DNA of 64,000 bases from an uncultured Sphingomonadaceae bacterium (GCA_947497085.1 CANMFE010000001.1:558001-622000), one strand, 5' to 3'; shown: positions 1-7,868, counted from the first letter of the stretch. The notes: generated by a model from the letters alone, not told the origin. Program-made: numbers and translations.

Positions 1-83
1 GAAAAATCGTCTGGCAGGGCATATTTTGTAATATTATAAAGGATGCGCAAAATCGTTTGGCTGAAAATATGCGTAGGTAACAT
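1..83 (-). CDS. Start of an unrecognised protein, possibly gspL (partial)
   Basis: An open frame starts at an ATG at 83 on the minus strand, 10 bases beyond the gspK stop, and runs off the window edge after 27 codons. An AGGAAG ribosome-binding sequence lies about 5 bases upstream of the ATG. The gene following gspK in type II secretion operons is normally gspL, so that is the contextual guess, but the 27 visible residues (beginning MLPTHIFSQT) show no feature I recognise as GspL. A chance frame is possible at this length. Confidence 0.35.
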   Translation of the reverse strand, partial: MLPTHIFSQTILRILYNITKYALPDDF

Positions 84-92
84 CGAATCTTC

Positions 93-1091
93 CTACAGAT
101 CCTCACCCCATTGCCGGTGCACCAGCCGCGCCGGGGTCAGGCTGGCGTCGATAAGCGCACGTTCGATAAGCTCGGCTTCACCCAGTTCTATTGTCATGTC
201 GAGCATGAACCAGCGGGTGCGTACCTGTACCTGGCTCTGTACCGGGCGCGGAAGATTTTCGGGATTGGAGACTGCCGCCTGCCAAAATTGCCTTACGCCC
301 GCAAAGCCGCCTGCGGGGCGCGCCGCCAGCACGCGCTGTGCACGCTCGGGTGGCAGGTAGCTGGGAGCCATCATGGTGAGCAGAACTGCCTGATCACCGC
401 CCAATGTGTTGATATTGATGGGTGAAAGCTCGGCCATGGGCAATGCGCATATCCATCCGCGCAAGGCCGCATAAATATCCGCCGTAACCCCTTTGACAGC
501 ACGCAATTCGGTGGGATCGGCAATCAACCGGTCGGCGGTAAGATAGGGCGTATCAAGCTGCAGGTAATAACCATCCTCTGCCCCGCCGCGCTCCAGATTC
601 TGGTCGCTGTCAATCCAGTCGGTCAGGCTCGCGGCTACAATATCCGCCTCATTGGCCGGAATTTTGAGCGCGTACATCAGCGATTTGAACTGCTGCACAC
701 CCACGCCATTGACGCGGTAATTGCCCTTTGCACCGCTCACCACCGAATTAAGATTGAAACAATTGCCGCCATCACGCACACGCCCGCGCGCCAGCCCGCT
801 TTCAAACGGCAGGGTGAATTCCCGGCCAACCCAGCCGCTCTGATTGGTGGTACGCGCCGGATCCGCATCGACCAGGCGCTTGATCTGCGCAATAGCGAGG
901 TTTTCCGCCGCCACCGAATACAGCCGCGCCTGCGAGAGCGACTGTCCATTGGCGGCCAGCCGCGTGGCAATACTTACCCGGTCGAGCATGATTGCGGCGA
1001 TAATCGAAATCACGGCGACCAGCAGCAACACCGTCAGCAAGGCCGCGCCGCGTTCACCATCTGCAAAACGTATGTTCTTCAGGTCACTCAC
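93..1091 (-). CDS. gspK: Type II secretion minor pseudopilin GspK
   Basis: Minor pseudopilin expected at the tip of the type II secretion pseudopilus in the inner membrane/periplasm, complexed with GspI and GspJ. The 332-residue product has a prepilin-like N-terminus: a short charged leader ending in ERG, then a hydrophobic segment (AALLTVLLLVAVISIIAAIM, about residues 16-35). Position +5 after the putative cleavage glycine is Thr rather than the Glu of other pseudopilins, as is known for GspK. A large periplasmic domain follows, including NLNSVV and a helix-hairpin-helix-like INTLGG segment typical of the family. The start is a GTG whose GTGA overlaps the gspJ stop by four bases, so translation is probably coupled. 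It is the last complete gene of the gspH-I-J-K run. Confidence 0.9.
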   Translation of the reverse strand: MSDLKNIRFADGERGAALLTVLLLVAVISIIAAIMLDRVSIATRLAANGQSLSQARLYSVAAENLAIAQIKRLVDADPARTTNQSGWVGREFTLPFESGLARGRVRDGGNCFNLNSVVSGAKGNYRVNGVGVQQFKSLMYALKIPANEADIVAASLTDWIDSDQNLERGGAEDGYYLQLDTPYLTADRLIADPTELRAVKGVTADIYAALRGWICALPMAELSPININTLGGDQAVLLTMMAPSYLPPERAQRVLAARPAGGFAGVRQFWQAAVSNPENLPRPVQSQVQVRTRWFMLDMTIELGEAELIERALIDASLTPARLVHRQWGEDL

Positions 1092-1705
1092 TGATAATTT
1101 GCCCCGACCAGCACCACCAGGCGGATAGGCGCGGCAGCCTGGCCATCGCGCACTGATTCGACCAGCATTTCCACTGCTACGGGTAGTGATTCGGGCAGCT
1201 CCGGTTCCCAGTCATCGCTCCACACGCCGCGCGAATCACGAAAACGGAGCTTCACTCTTGTCACGCCGGACATAAGCAGGCTGCCCTCGCCTGCACTACT
1301 TCCATCCAGCATCGCATGGGTGCGCCGTTCCAGCCTGTCCCCCGTCAGATGATATTCCACCAGTTGCAGCGATGAACGCGGCGTTCCTTCAAAATTGGTC
1401 CAGCCGCCACGTGTCACCCGCATCAACAGGCCCGGTTCCTCTGCATCGCGTATCTCAAATGCACCGCGCCTGACATCGCGGATGGTGCGTGATGTGCGTG
1501 GTACAGCCTGGGCAAGGTCGGCATTCAGCACAGCGGTAAAACGGCGCATATCGGCAATTTCCTCCAACCGCTCTCGCGAAGCGTTTTCGGCATCCACGCT
1601 GAATCGCAACAGCATAACTGCACCCGATGCGATCAGGCCGAACACGAACAGCGCCACCATCATTTCGACAAGGGTAAAGCCCGACTGGGATGATTGCCGT
1701 ACCAT
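1088..1705 (-). CDS. gspJ: Type II secretion minor pseudopilin GspJ
   Basis: Minor pseudopilin of the type II secretion system, 205 residues, close to the usual family length. The prepilin peptidase site is SQSG/FTLVEMMVALFVFG, with the conserved Glu at +5 and a hydrophobic helix at about residues 9-30. It overlaps the upstream gspI stop (TGATG) and the downstream gspK start (GTGA), placing it firmly in a translationally coupled operon. The periplasmic part contains the SLQLVEYHLTGDRLERRTH stretch that fits the GspJ fold. GspI, GspJ and GspK are known to form the initiating complex at the pseudopilus tip. Its place in the operon, together with the sequence, separates it from GspH and GspI. 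Confidence 0.88.
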   Translation of the reverse strand: MVRQSSQSGFTLVEMMVALFVFGLIASGAVMLLRFSVDAENASRERLEEIADMRRFTAVLNADLAQAVPRTSRTIRDVRRGAFEIRDAEEPGLLMRVTRGGWTNFEGTPRSSLQLVEYHLTGDRLERRTHAMLDGSSAGEGSLLMSGVTRVKLRFRDSRGVWSDDWEPELPESLPVAVEMLVESVRDGQAAAPIRLVVLVGANYQ

Positions 1706-2088
1706 CAGCGCGGCCGCACCACATCCAGCGTCACTGCCGAGCCTCTGCCTTCAGAGACCGCAATATCGACGCGCACCAGCGTATCATTGTCCCCAATCAG
1801 CTCCGCCCGCCGCACCCAATTAAATTCTCGCCCGAAATTCGTGACTGTTCCGCTTGCCTCCCCCAACGAAGGTGCGCGCGGGTCAGTCAGGATTTCAGCG
1901 GCCAGATTCTGTGCCACAACCTGCCGCTCAAACCGCTGATCCAGATCAGCTGTCTGCGACAGGCTGGCACTGGTCATACGCAGCAAAGTGAGCGCGGCCA
2001 GGCTGAATATTGCAAGCGCCACCAGCACTTCCAGCAGGGTAAACCCATTGCCCCGAATATGGCTATTGCCCGACACGGACGTCTCCAT
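1705..2088 (-). CDS. gspI: Type II secretion minor pseudopilin GspI
   Basis: Minor pseudopilin GspI, 127 residues from the ATG chosen here. The prepilin motif is GNG/FTLLEVLVALAIFSLAAL with Glu at +5. The open frame continues upstream to a GTG at 2124, but that would add 12 residues deep inside gspH; the ATG at 2088 gives a normal short leader (METSVSGNSHIRGNG) and still overlaps the gspH end by 26 bases. The region after the helix (MTSASLSQTADLDQRFERQ) matches the GspI layout. It is followed directly by gspJ. Function by family: structural role in the type II secretion pseudopilus tip. Confidence 0.87.
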   Translation of the reverse strand: METSVSGNSHIRGNGFTLLEVLVALAIFSLAALTLLRMTSASLSQTADLDQRFERQVVAQNLAAEILTDPRAPSLGEASGTVTNFGREFNWVRRAELIGDNDTLVRVDIAVSEGRGSAVTLDVVRPR

Positions 2089-2551
2089 TGCGGGCAATCT
2101 CGACGCGTACACTGTCTCCTTCACGGCTCAGCATGACCTGCATATCCCCGCTGGCAAGGCCGACAGGGTCGAAAATCAATCGCTTGTCGCTACCGCCCAT
2201 TTGCTGCACGACCGTGCCTTCGCGCCATGGCGTAAAGGCAAAAGGTCCATCCACATGCGGTTGCCATGCACCTGCCCGGCGCTGTTCGAACCGGTATCCC
2301 GATGCGTCCAGCGCCAGTGCCATTGGCCGTGACTGCAATACGGCATTGTCACGCGCGGCAATGGTCCTTCCGGCAAATTTTTCCGCTTCGTTCACAAGCT
2401 GTCCACGCGGATCGGGGATGGTGAATATGGCGATTCCGGCGATCAATCCAATGATGAACAGCACGACCAGCATTTCAACCAGCGTAAAGCCCTGCTTATC
2501 TGGCCGCTGCGTGTTATTCCGCCTGATTGCGCTCAAGAGTGCCATGTTCAC
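2063..2551 (-). CDS. gspH: Type II secretion pseudopilin GspH
   Basis: Pseudopilin GspH, 162 residues, first gene of the four-gene run in this window. A 20-residue leader ends in DKQG, followed by FTLVEMLVVLFIIGLIAGIA with Glu at +5. The C-terminal half (about residues 60-160) is the expected beta-rich pseudopilin domain, containing RPMALALDASGYRFEQRRAG. The next gene upstream is a divergent oxygenase, so gspG, which usually precedes gspH, is not here; either it lies elsewhere or the operon is split. The promoter would lie in the short gap before 2699, but I see no convincing boxes. Confidence 0.87.
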   Translation of the reverse strand: MNMALLSAIRRNNTQRPDKQGFTLVEMLVVLFIIGLIAGIAIFTIPDPRGQLVNEAEKFAGRTIAARDNAVLQSRPMALALDASGYRFEQRRAGAWQPHVDGPFAFTPWREGTVVQQMGGSDKRLIFDPVGLASGDMQVMLSREGDSVRVEIARNGDVRVGQ

Positions 2552-2698
2552 TCACATTCCTGCCATGCCATATCAAGGCATGTTCCTGTCTCGCGTCTTA
2601 TGTGCGCTGTACCCATTACGGTCAATATCAAGGCTTGCAATTGCCCGGCGTTTTCACGAAGAAAAACCCATCGCAACCCGTGCAAATGGAGAAATGGC

Positions 2699-3325
2699 GT
2701 GTCCAATGAGGCTGACATCGAACATATGCTGGCAACACCGCATATCCAGCGCGTGCCGACGCCCAAGGCACAAGTCTTTGCACTTCGCGGTTTTCTGGAT
2801 GAGGATATGTGTGCGCAGCTGATCGATCGGATTGACAGCAATCGCCGTCCCTCCACCATTGCCGACCCCAATGGTGACAATTATTTTCGCACCAGCGAGA
2901 CATGCGATCTCGATATGGACGACCCGGTCGTCGCGGCGCTGGATGACAGGATATGCAGCTTTTCGGGCATTGATCCGCAATATGGCGAAACATTGCAGGG
3001 ACAACGCTATGATGTGGGACAGGAATTCAAGGCACATACCGACTATTTTGAACCGAACGGCATGGATTATCATAAATATTGCAGCATTTCGGGGCAGCGC
3101 ACCTGGACATTCATGATTTACCTGAATGAAACCGAGGCAGGCGGCGCAACGCGTTTCAAGGCGCTCAAGAAAAGCTTCCACCCCGAAACAGGCCGCTTGC
3201 TGTGCTGGAACAACCGCAGACCCGACGGCAGTGTCAATCCGTCAACCATTCACCACGGCATGAAGGTGCGCAAAGGCGTCAAATATATCATCACCAAGTG
3301 GTTCCGCGAAAAACCCTGGAGGTAG
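2699..3325 (+). CDS. 2-oxoglutarate/Fe(II) oxygenase, prolyl 4-hydroxylase type
   Basis: Predicted soluble non-haem iron dioxygenase of the prolyl 4-hydroxylase alpha-subunit family (2OG-FeII). Starting at the GTG at 2699, which has a GGAGA sequence six bases upstream, the protein has 208 residues. The iron ligands are H113 and D115 (KAHTDYF) and H185 (STIHHGMKV), and K195 fits the 2-oxoglutarate-binding lysine ten residues after the distal histidine. The surrounding segments LRGFLDEDMC, RYDVGQEFKAHTDYF and TWTFMIYLNE...GGATRF are typical of the family. A longer frame reaches 2600 but has no ribosome-binding site. It is divergent from gspH. The hydroxylated substrate cannot be told from sequence. 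Confidence 0.85.
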   Translation: MSNEADIEHMLATPHIQRVPTPKAQVFALRGFLDEDMCAQLIDRIDSNRRPSTIADPNGDNYFRTSETCDLDMDDPVVAALDDRICSFSGIDPQYGETLQGQRYDVGQEFKAHTDYFEPNGMDYHKYCSISGQRTWTFMIYLNETEAGGATRFKALKKSFHPETGRLLCWNNRRPDGSVNPSTIHHGMKVRKGVKYIITKWFREKPWR

Positions 3326-3335
3326 ATGATGATGT

Positions 3336-3486
3336 GTCACCCCAGCGAAAGCTGGGGTCGAGATAAGTTACCAATATCACAAGAAACCAAATATAAACAC
3401 CACAGGTACAATTATAGACTCGGTTATGTTCGAAAGCTACTTGCCTCACGGTAGCTTAGATAGATTCCAGCCTTTGCTGGAATGAC
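3336..3486. repeat. Paired-palindrome intergenic repeat (151 bp)
   Basis: The stretch opens with GTCACCCCAGCGAAAGCTGG (a hairpin) and closes with the inverted counterpart ending CAGCCTTTGCTGGAATGAC. The two ends are imperfect inverted repeats of each other, giving a MITE- or BIME-like unit. An element of exactly the same length and end structure lies at 58860-59010 with unrelated inner sequence. It fills most of the gap between the oxygenase gene and the Nramp-like carrier; I see no other feature there. Confidence 0.75.
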
Positions 3487-3591
3487 GTGCTGTATTGATA
3501 CAGCGCCGAATTTATAACGGCCTTTGCCTGCGCATGGGCAGTGCACGCGATATTTCTTGCCACCAAGCATACAAACCGCCAATCTCCCGTC

Positions 3592-4812
3592 ATGTCGAGC
3601 ATGAGAAAAACCGGCCCCGGCCTGATCGTCGCAGCAGCCTTTATCGGTCCGGGCACCGTCACAACCGCGACACTCGCAGGCGCAAATTACGGCTATGCAC
3701 TGTTATGGGCGCTATTATTTGCGATCATCGCCACCATCATCCTGCAATATCTGGCCGCGCGCATCGCCATATTGACGCAGCAGGGCCTGGCCGAGGCAAT
3801 ATTGACGGCCTTGCCTGGCGGCGCGGCGCGGATCACCATGGCCGTGTTGGTGCTGGCCGCGCTGGCCATTGGCAATGCGGCTTATGAAGCGGGCAATATC
3901 GGCGGCGGCTATCTGGGGCTGGAAACCATGTTCCCGGCAGTGGCCGCGCACAAGAATATCGCCATTGCCGCCATGGCGGTGATTATCATCGCCCTGATTG
4001 CACTGGGTGGTCTCAAACTGCTCCAAAAACTGCTCATTGCGCTGGTGCTACTTATGAGTCTGGGTTTTCTAGCCAGTTTCTTTGCGCTTCGCCCTGACTG
4101 GAGCGCCTTGCTTGCAGGGTTTATCCCGTCCATCCCGGGCGGCGCGGAACTGACCGCCATTGCCCTGATTGGCACCACCATCGTGCCCTATAACCTGTTC
4201 CTGCATGCCGCCATGGCAAAGGATCGCTGGAAATCGGGCGCAGACCTGCACGAAATGCGCCGCGATACGGTTGCATCCATATCGCTGGGCGGGCTTATCT
4301 CGCTGGCGATAGTGGCGACAGCGGCTGCGGCGCTGTTCCGGCAGGGCCTGGTTATCAAGGGCGGTGCGGACATGGCATTGCAACTCGAACCGCTGCTCGG
4401 GCCATGGGCGCGGCAGCTGATCGGCATGGGCCTGTTCGCGGCAGGCATTACGTCCGCCATCACCGCCCCGATGGCAACCGGATTTGTCGTGCGTGAAATC
4501 GCCGCGCAATTCCGGCCAGACCTTGCGGAAAACACCCATATCTTCCGCTGGACGGCCATTGCCATTGTCGCCATTGGCGCATTTTCCGCACTGTCGGGCA
4601 TGAAACTGGTCGAACTGATCGTGATTGCACAGGCCGCAAACGGGTTGTTGCTACCGCTGGTAGCAATCCTGCTTTTCCGGCTTGCCAATAATGCTGAGCT
4701 GCTTGGTGAGAGACGCAATGGCATGGCGCTGAACATTGCCTGCCTGATTGTCATCGGCGTATCACTGCTGCTTGGTTTCCGCATGATTGTGCGGGCGCTG
4801 GGATACTGGTGA
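3592..4812 (+). CDS. Nramp-like membrane carrier of the 5-oxoprolinase operon
   Basis: Integral membrane protein of about 406 residues with roughly eleven hydrophobic segments, of the Nramp (natural resistance-associated macrophage protein) superfamily. The first helix carries GPGTVTTATLAGANYGYALL, the counterpart of the Nramp DPGN...GYxLLW motif. The helix-6 metal motif, AxxMPHN in true Mn/Fe carriers, reads GTTIVPYNLFLHAA here, so the usual methionine and histidine are absent. The gene overlaps pxpA by four bases (GTGA) and so belongs to the pxpA-pxpB-pxpC operon. My inference is that it may carry 5-oxoproline or another non-metal substrate, but metal transport is not excluded. The start at 3592 (MSSMRKTGPG) is chosen over a GTG at 3541 to give a short cytoplasmic N-terminus. 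Confidence 0.8.
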   Translation: MSSMRKTGPGLIVAAAFIGPGTVTTATLAGANYGYALLWALLFAIIATIILQYLAARIAILTQQGLAEAILTALPGGAARITMAVLVLAALAIGNAAYEAGNIGGGYLGLETMFPAVAAHKNIAIAAMAVIIIALIALGGLKLLQKLLIALVLLMSLGFLASFFALRPDWSALLAGFIPSIPGGAELTAIALIGTTIVPYNLFLHAAMAKDRWKSGADLHEMRRDTVASISLGGLISLAIVATAAAALFRQGLVIKGGADMALQLEPLLGPWARQLIGMGLFAAGITSAITAPMATGFVVREIAAQFRPDLAENTHIFRWTAIAIVAIGAFSALSGMKLVELIVIAQAANGLLLPLVAILLFRLANNAELLGERRNGMALNIACLIVIGVSLLLGFRMIVRALGYW

Positions 4813-5570
4813 GCGCGATGCAGATCGACCTGAATGCCGATCTGGGCGAAGATGAGAGCGCAGAGGCTATCGCCCGCGACATCGCCCTGATGCAGCATAT
4901 CAGCAGCTGCAATATCGCCTGTGGCGGGCATGCCGGATCACCGCAGCTGATGCGTACCATGCTGATGCAAGCTGTAAAGGCAGGCGTTGCGGCGGGCGCG
5001 CACCCTTCCTATCCAGATCGCGCAGGTTTTGGGCGCGTTACCATGGACATCGCACCGGATGCGCTCTGTCAGAGCGTGATTCACCAGATACAGGCGCTTA
5101 CCGACATTTCCACCGAAATGGCTGTTTCGCTTACCCACATCAAGCCGCATGGCGCGTTGTACAACGATCTGGCCGCGGACCATGCACTGGCAGACATCGT
5201 GGCACCCGCCCTGCACAAAGCCTTTCCAGCGCTTAAAATTGTCGGACTGGCACACAGCGCATTTGAAGACGCCGTGATCAGCACAGGCGCGATTTTTGTC
5301 CGCGAGGCCTTTATCGATCGCCGCTATACCAAGCACAAGAGACTGGTGCCAAGGTCGCATGATGGCGCTGTACTGCATGATGATACAGCGCGTATCGGAC
5401 AGGCGCTATCGCTTGTACGGGATAATGCCGCGTTGACGGATAATGGTGAAAAAATAGAGATTACCGCGCAGAGCCTGTGCATCCATTCCGACAGCCCAGG
5501 TGCGCTGCAAAGCGCGGGCGCTATACACGCCGCATTCGTCCGTGAAGGTGTGAAAGTCACCGCGCCATGA
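4809..5570 (+). CDS. pxpA: 5-oxoprolinase subunit A (LamB/YcsF family)
   Basis: Cytoplasmic subunit of the prokaryotic ATP-dependent 5-oxoprolinase, which opens 5-oxoproline (pyroglutamate) to glutamate together with PxpB and PxpC. The 253-residue protein shows the family pattern: IDLNADLGED near the N-terminus, NIACGGHAG at about residue 36, HPSYPDRAGFGR, THIKPHGALYND and FVREAFIDRRYTKHKRLVPR. The GTG at 4809 overlaps the carrier gene stop (GTGA); an ATG three codons later is an alternative start. It overlaps pxpB by four bases. The three subunits plus a carrier in one overlapping transcript point to uptake or salvage of 5-oxoproline. Confidence 0.93.
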   Translation: MSAMQIDLNADLGEDESAEAIARDIALMQHISSCNIACGGHAGSPQLMRTMLMQAVKAGVAAGAHPSYPDRAGFGRVTMDIAPDALCQSVIHQIQALTDISTEMAVSLTHIKPHGALYNDLAADHALADIVAPALHKAFPALKIVGLAHSAFEDAVISTGAIFVREAFIDRRYTKHKRLVPRSHDGAVLHDDTARIGQALSLVRDNAALTDNGEKIEITAQSLCIHSDSPGALQSAGAIHAAFVREGVKVTAP

Positions 5571-6223
5571 GTGAGCGTGACATATATTTGGCCGATGACT
5601 GGATATTGCTCCGCGACCTGGAACCTACCGCCATATGGCGGTTTACAGCAGCTGCTGATATTCAGGGGCAGTGGCAGGAAATAGTTCCCGGAATAGACAG
5701 TCTGGCACTTAAATATGACCCGTTGGTTCTGGATATGGACGCGGCACAGATATTGGCTGGGCAGTTATATGGGGGAACTGCCACAATCACGCCGCAGCCC
5801 GCAAAACCGATCACCCTGACCATATGTTATGATCCGCAATTTGGGCCGGATCAGGCGCTCGTGGCAAACCATCTGGGCATAGAGGTTGCCGACCTGCCCG
5901 AGTGGCATCTGGCACAGGAATATCATGTGGCTATGCTCGGTTTTCTGCCCGGCTTTGCCTATCTGCGCGGTCCAGCGGATATAGCTGATATCCCGCGGCT
6001 TGATGTCCCACGCGCACATGTTGTGTCCGGGTCGGTCGGGTTGCTGGGGCAGCAGTGCGGCCTTTATCCGGTGGAAGGCCCCGGAGGCTGGCCAATAATC
6101 GGACGCATCGCCGCGCGCCTGTTTGACAGCATGCATAGCCCGCCCGCATTGCTTTCACCTGGGCAGAAAGTCAGCTTCCGTGACATATCTCGCGCAGAAT
6201 TTGATGCGGTGGCTGCGCCATGA
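5567..6223 (+). CDS. pxpB: 5-oxoprolinase subunit B (KipI family)
   Basis: Subunit B of the 5-oxoprolinase, 218 residues, the usual size for the stand-alone form. Family features are GIDSLALKYDP near residue 44, EYHVAMLGFLPGFAYLRG and the RAHVVSGSVGLLGQQCGLYP stretch, ending with RLFDSMHSPPALLSPGQKV. It starts with ATG overlapping the pxpA stop (ATGA) and its own stop overlaps pxpC (ATGA). Homologues in Bacillus were first named KipI, an inhibitor of a sporulation kinase; with PxpA and PxpC beside it the enzyme role is far more likely here. Confidence 0.92.
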   Translation: MSERDIYLADDWILLRDLEPTAIWRFTAAADIQGQWQEIVPGIDSLALKYDPLVLDMDAAQILAGQLYGGTATITPQPAKPITLTICYDPQFGPDQALVANHLGIEVADLPEWHLAQEYHVAMLGFLPGFAYLRGPADIADIPRLDVPRAHVVSGSVGLLGQQCGLYPVEGPGGWPIIGRIAARLFDSMHSPPALLSPGQKVSFRDISRAEFDAVAAP

Positions 6224-7176
6224 GCCTTACAGTCATCACGGCCGGGTTGCAGAGCAGTATTCAGGGCGCACCATATCGCGGCATGCGTGCAAGCGCTGTC
6301 CCGGCATGCGGCGCGGCCGACCCGCTCTCACTCGCGTTGGCCAATCGCCTGCTCGGCAAGCCTTTAGGTGCACTGGCGATTGAGATCACGGCTACGGCCA
6401 GCGCTTTTCGCGCGGATATGGACATGCATATCGCGCTGACCGGCGCGGCGCAGCGGCTCTATATCAATGACAGATTTGTCACGCCGCATGCCAGTCATGC
6501 GATTCGTGGCGGGGACACTATCACGGTTGCGGCACCTGAAACGGGCGTACGTTCCTATCTTGCCCTGTCACATGATATTGATGTTGCACGCCCGTTCAAA
6601 AATGGTTCCACCTGCTTCAGCGGAAAGTTTGGCGGGCTGGATGGCCGCGCACTGGAAGATGGCGATATTTTGCCGCTTGGTACGGCCCACAGGACACCTT
6701 CAGGCAAGACCCCAGGTACATCGACACCAGCTAAGCTGCGCCCGGTTTTTACAGACGGCTTCCTGCTCCGCTATGTTGCCGGGCCAGAGCATGAATATCT
6801 GGATATGACCAGTGCGGCACAGCTTCATATCCAGCAATGGCGGGCTTCGCCGCGTATGAACCGCATGGGTATTGCACTGGATGGCTCCGCGCTCTTGCTT
6901 ACAAAGAGAAAAAACCTGCCCAGCGGCGCGGTATTTCCGGGCACTATTCAGTGCCCGCCCAGCGGACAGCCTTTTCTGCTCGGTGTGGATGGGCAGACCA
7001 GCGGCGGATATCCCCGCATTGCGCAGATAATCCGTGCCGACCGGCATCTCATCGGGCAGATACGCCCCGGCGACAGTATCAAGTTGGTGCGTAAGAATGC
7101 GTCGCAGGCACAACAGATTTACCGCCAGAAAATGGATTTCTGGCGGCAATATCTACCGGATCTCCGGCTGGATTAA
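6220..7176 (+). CDS. pxpC: 5-oxoprolinase subunit C (KipA / biotin-dependent carboxyltransferase-like)
   Basis: Subunit C of the 5-oxoprolinase, 318 residues. The N-terminus VITAGLQSSIQGAPYRGMR corresponds to the family motif around the usual QD.GR, followed by GAADPLSLALANRLLG, a mid-protein KFGGLDGRALEDGDILPLG, and the C-terminal GYPRIAQIIRADRHLIGQIRPGD. The first motif is slightly degenerate (SIQGAPYRG). It is the last gene of the operon; a GC-rich hairpin and a T run follow at 7184-7216 before the convergent rpmE. The family resembles urea amidolyase and allophanate-hydrolase C domains, but the gene context settles the assignment. Confidence 0.92.
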   Translation: MSLTVITAGLQSSIQGAPYRGMRASAVPACGAADPLSLALANRLLGKPLGALAIEITATASAFRADMDMHIALTGAAQRLYINDRFVTPHASHAIRGGDTITVAAPETGVRSYLALSHDIDVARPFKNGSTCFSGKFGGLDGRALEDGDILPLGTAHRTPSGKTPGTSTPAKLRPVFTDGFLLRYVAGPEHEYLDMTSAAQLHIQQWRASPRMNRMGIALDGSALLLTKRKNLPSGAVFPGTIQCPPSGQPFLLGVDGQTSGGYPRIAQIIRADRHLIGQIRPGDSIKLVRKNASQAQQIYRQKMDFWRQYLPDLRLD

Positions 7177-7183
7177 TGTGACA

Positions 7184-7216
7184 GCGCCGCAGCGGCGCGC
7201 CCGCATTATTTTTTGA
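7184..7216. terminator. Possible terminator between convergent pxpC and rpmE
   Basis: The stem GCGCCG/CGGCGC (7184-7198) lies just beyond the pxpC stop, and a run of six T follows at 7209-7214, inside the rpmE 3' end. The gap between stem and T run is longer than usual, so efficiency is doubtful. Confidence 0.35.
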
Positions 7217-7433
7217 GCGAAAGACCGCCGAAGCGCTTGTTAAAGCGGGCCACCTGGCCACCTTCCTGCATCAGGCGCTGGTTGCCGCCGGTCCATGCAG
7301 GGTGTGACGTTGGATCAATGTCGAGTGCCAGCGTATCGCCTTCGCTGCCCCATGTGGAACGCGTCTGGAATTCTGTACCGTCTGTCATTTTGACAGTGAT
7401 CATGTGGTAATCGGGATGAATATCGGTTTTCAT
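7206..7433 (-). CDS. rpmE: 50S ribosomal protein L31
   Basis: Large-subunit ribosomal protein L31, 75 residues from the ATG at 7433 ([19 protein letters not shown]). The open frame reaches 7517 but the added residues do not resemble L31. There are no cysteines, so this is the zinc-independent form; the ending is [14 protein letters not shown]31 joins the central protuberance and bridges the two subunits. It is separated from fabZ by a repeat element and probably has its own promoter in the AT-rich sequence upstream of 7433. Confidence 0.94.
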   Translation of the reverse strand: MKTDIHPDYHMITVKMTDGTEFQTRSTWGSEGDTLALDIDPTSHPAWTGGNQRLMQEGGQVARFNKRFGGLSLKK

Positions 7434-7529
7434 GTCTTTTCTCCGGTGCGGCTGGTTTCCGACCAGCCAGGGAATCTGTAAAGCGCGGGAATTAGCTAGT
7501 GTTACGGACAATTGCAAGTGTTGAATTTT

Positions 7530-7839
7530 GAGTCTTTTTTGATTTCACGGCGAGATGCTGCGCATCCGCCTCCAAATGGGTTCGGCCCAATAAGGGCCGG
7601 CGGCCAGTCGGCCTTGCCGAGTTGCTAGGCGCAACTCGGAACAGCGCCAGAAGATAGCTTTGAGGTTTCTGCAGTTGCGCAAAAAAAGCCCGTGTGGCGA
7701 AATCCCGAGCGGCGGTTAGCCGCTCGCAAGCGCGACTGCGCGCCCGGCCTTACCCACCGGAACCCTATCGGAGCTGAATGCGAAGCATTCTAGCGTGAGA
7801 TCAAAAAGACTCATCTCGCCGTGAAATCAAAAAAGACTC
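7530..7839. repeat. GAGTC-bounded structured repeat element, full copy 1
   Basis: This 310-bp intergenic element is bounded by a perfect 28-base inverted repeat (7530-7557 and 7812-7839) that begins GAGTCTTTTTTGATTTCACG. Reading inward from the left: hairpin GATGC-TGC-GCATC, the conserved CTCCAAATGGGTTCGG, hairpin GGCCC-AATAA-GGGCC, hairpin GGCC-AGTC-GGCC, then hairpin CGAGTTGC/GCAACTCG. Reading inward from the right end there is a second, nested boundary (GAGTCTTTTTGATCTCACGC), then GAATGC-TTC-GCATTC and GAGCGGC/GCCGCTC. The same arrangement with different stem bases recurs at 17382 and 20299. It fills the rpmE-fabZ gap and ends 30 bases from the fabZ stop. Confidence 0.85.
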
Positions 7840-7868
7840 AACCTCAACTGCGAGACCAAATATACACG

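Noticed and set aside
7530..7839. The GAGTC elements as ordinary rho-independent terminators.
   Set aside because: Entering from the adjacent gene, the T run comes before the hairpins, not after them, and the elements are far longer than a terminator.
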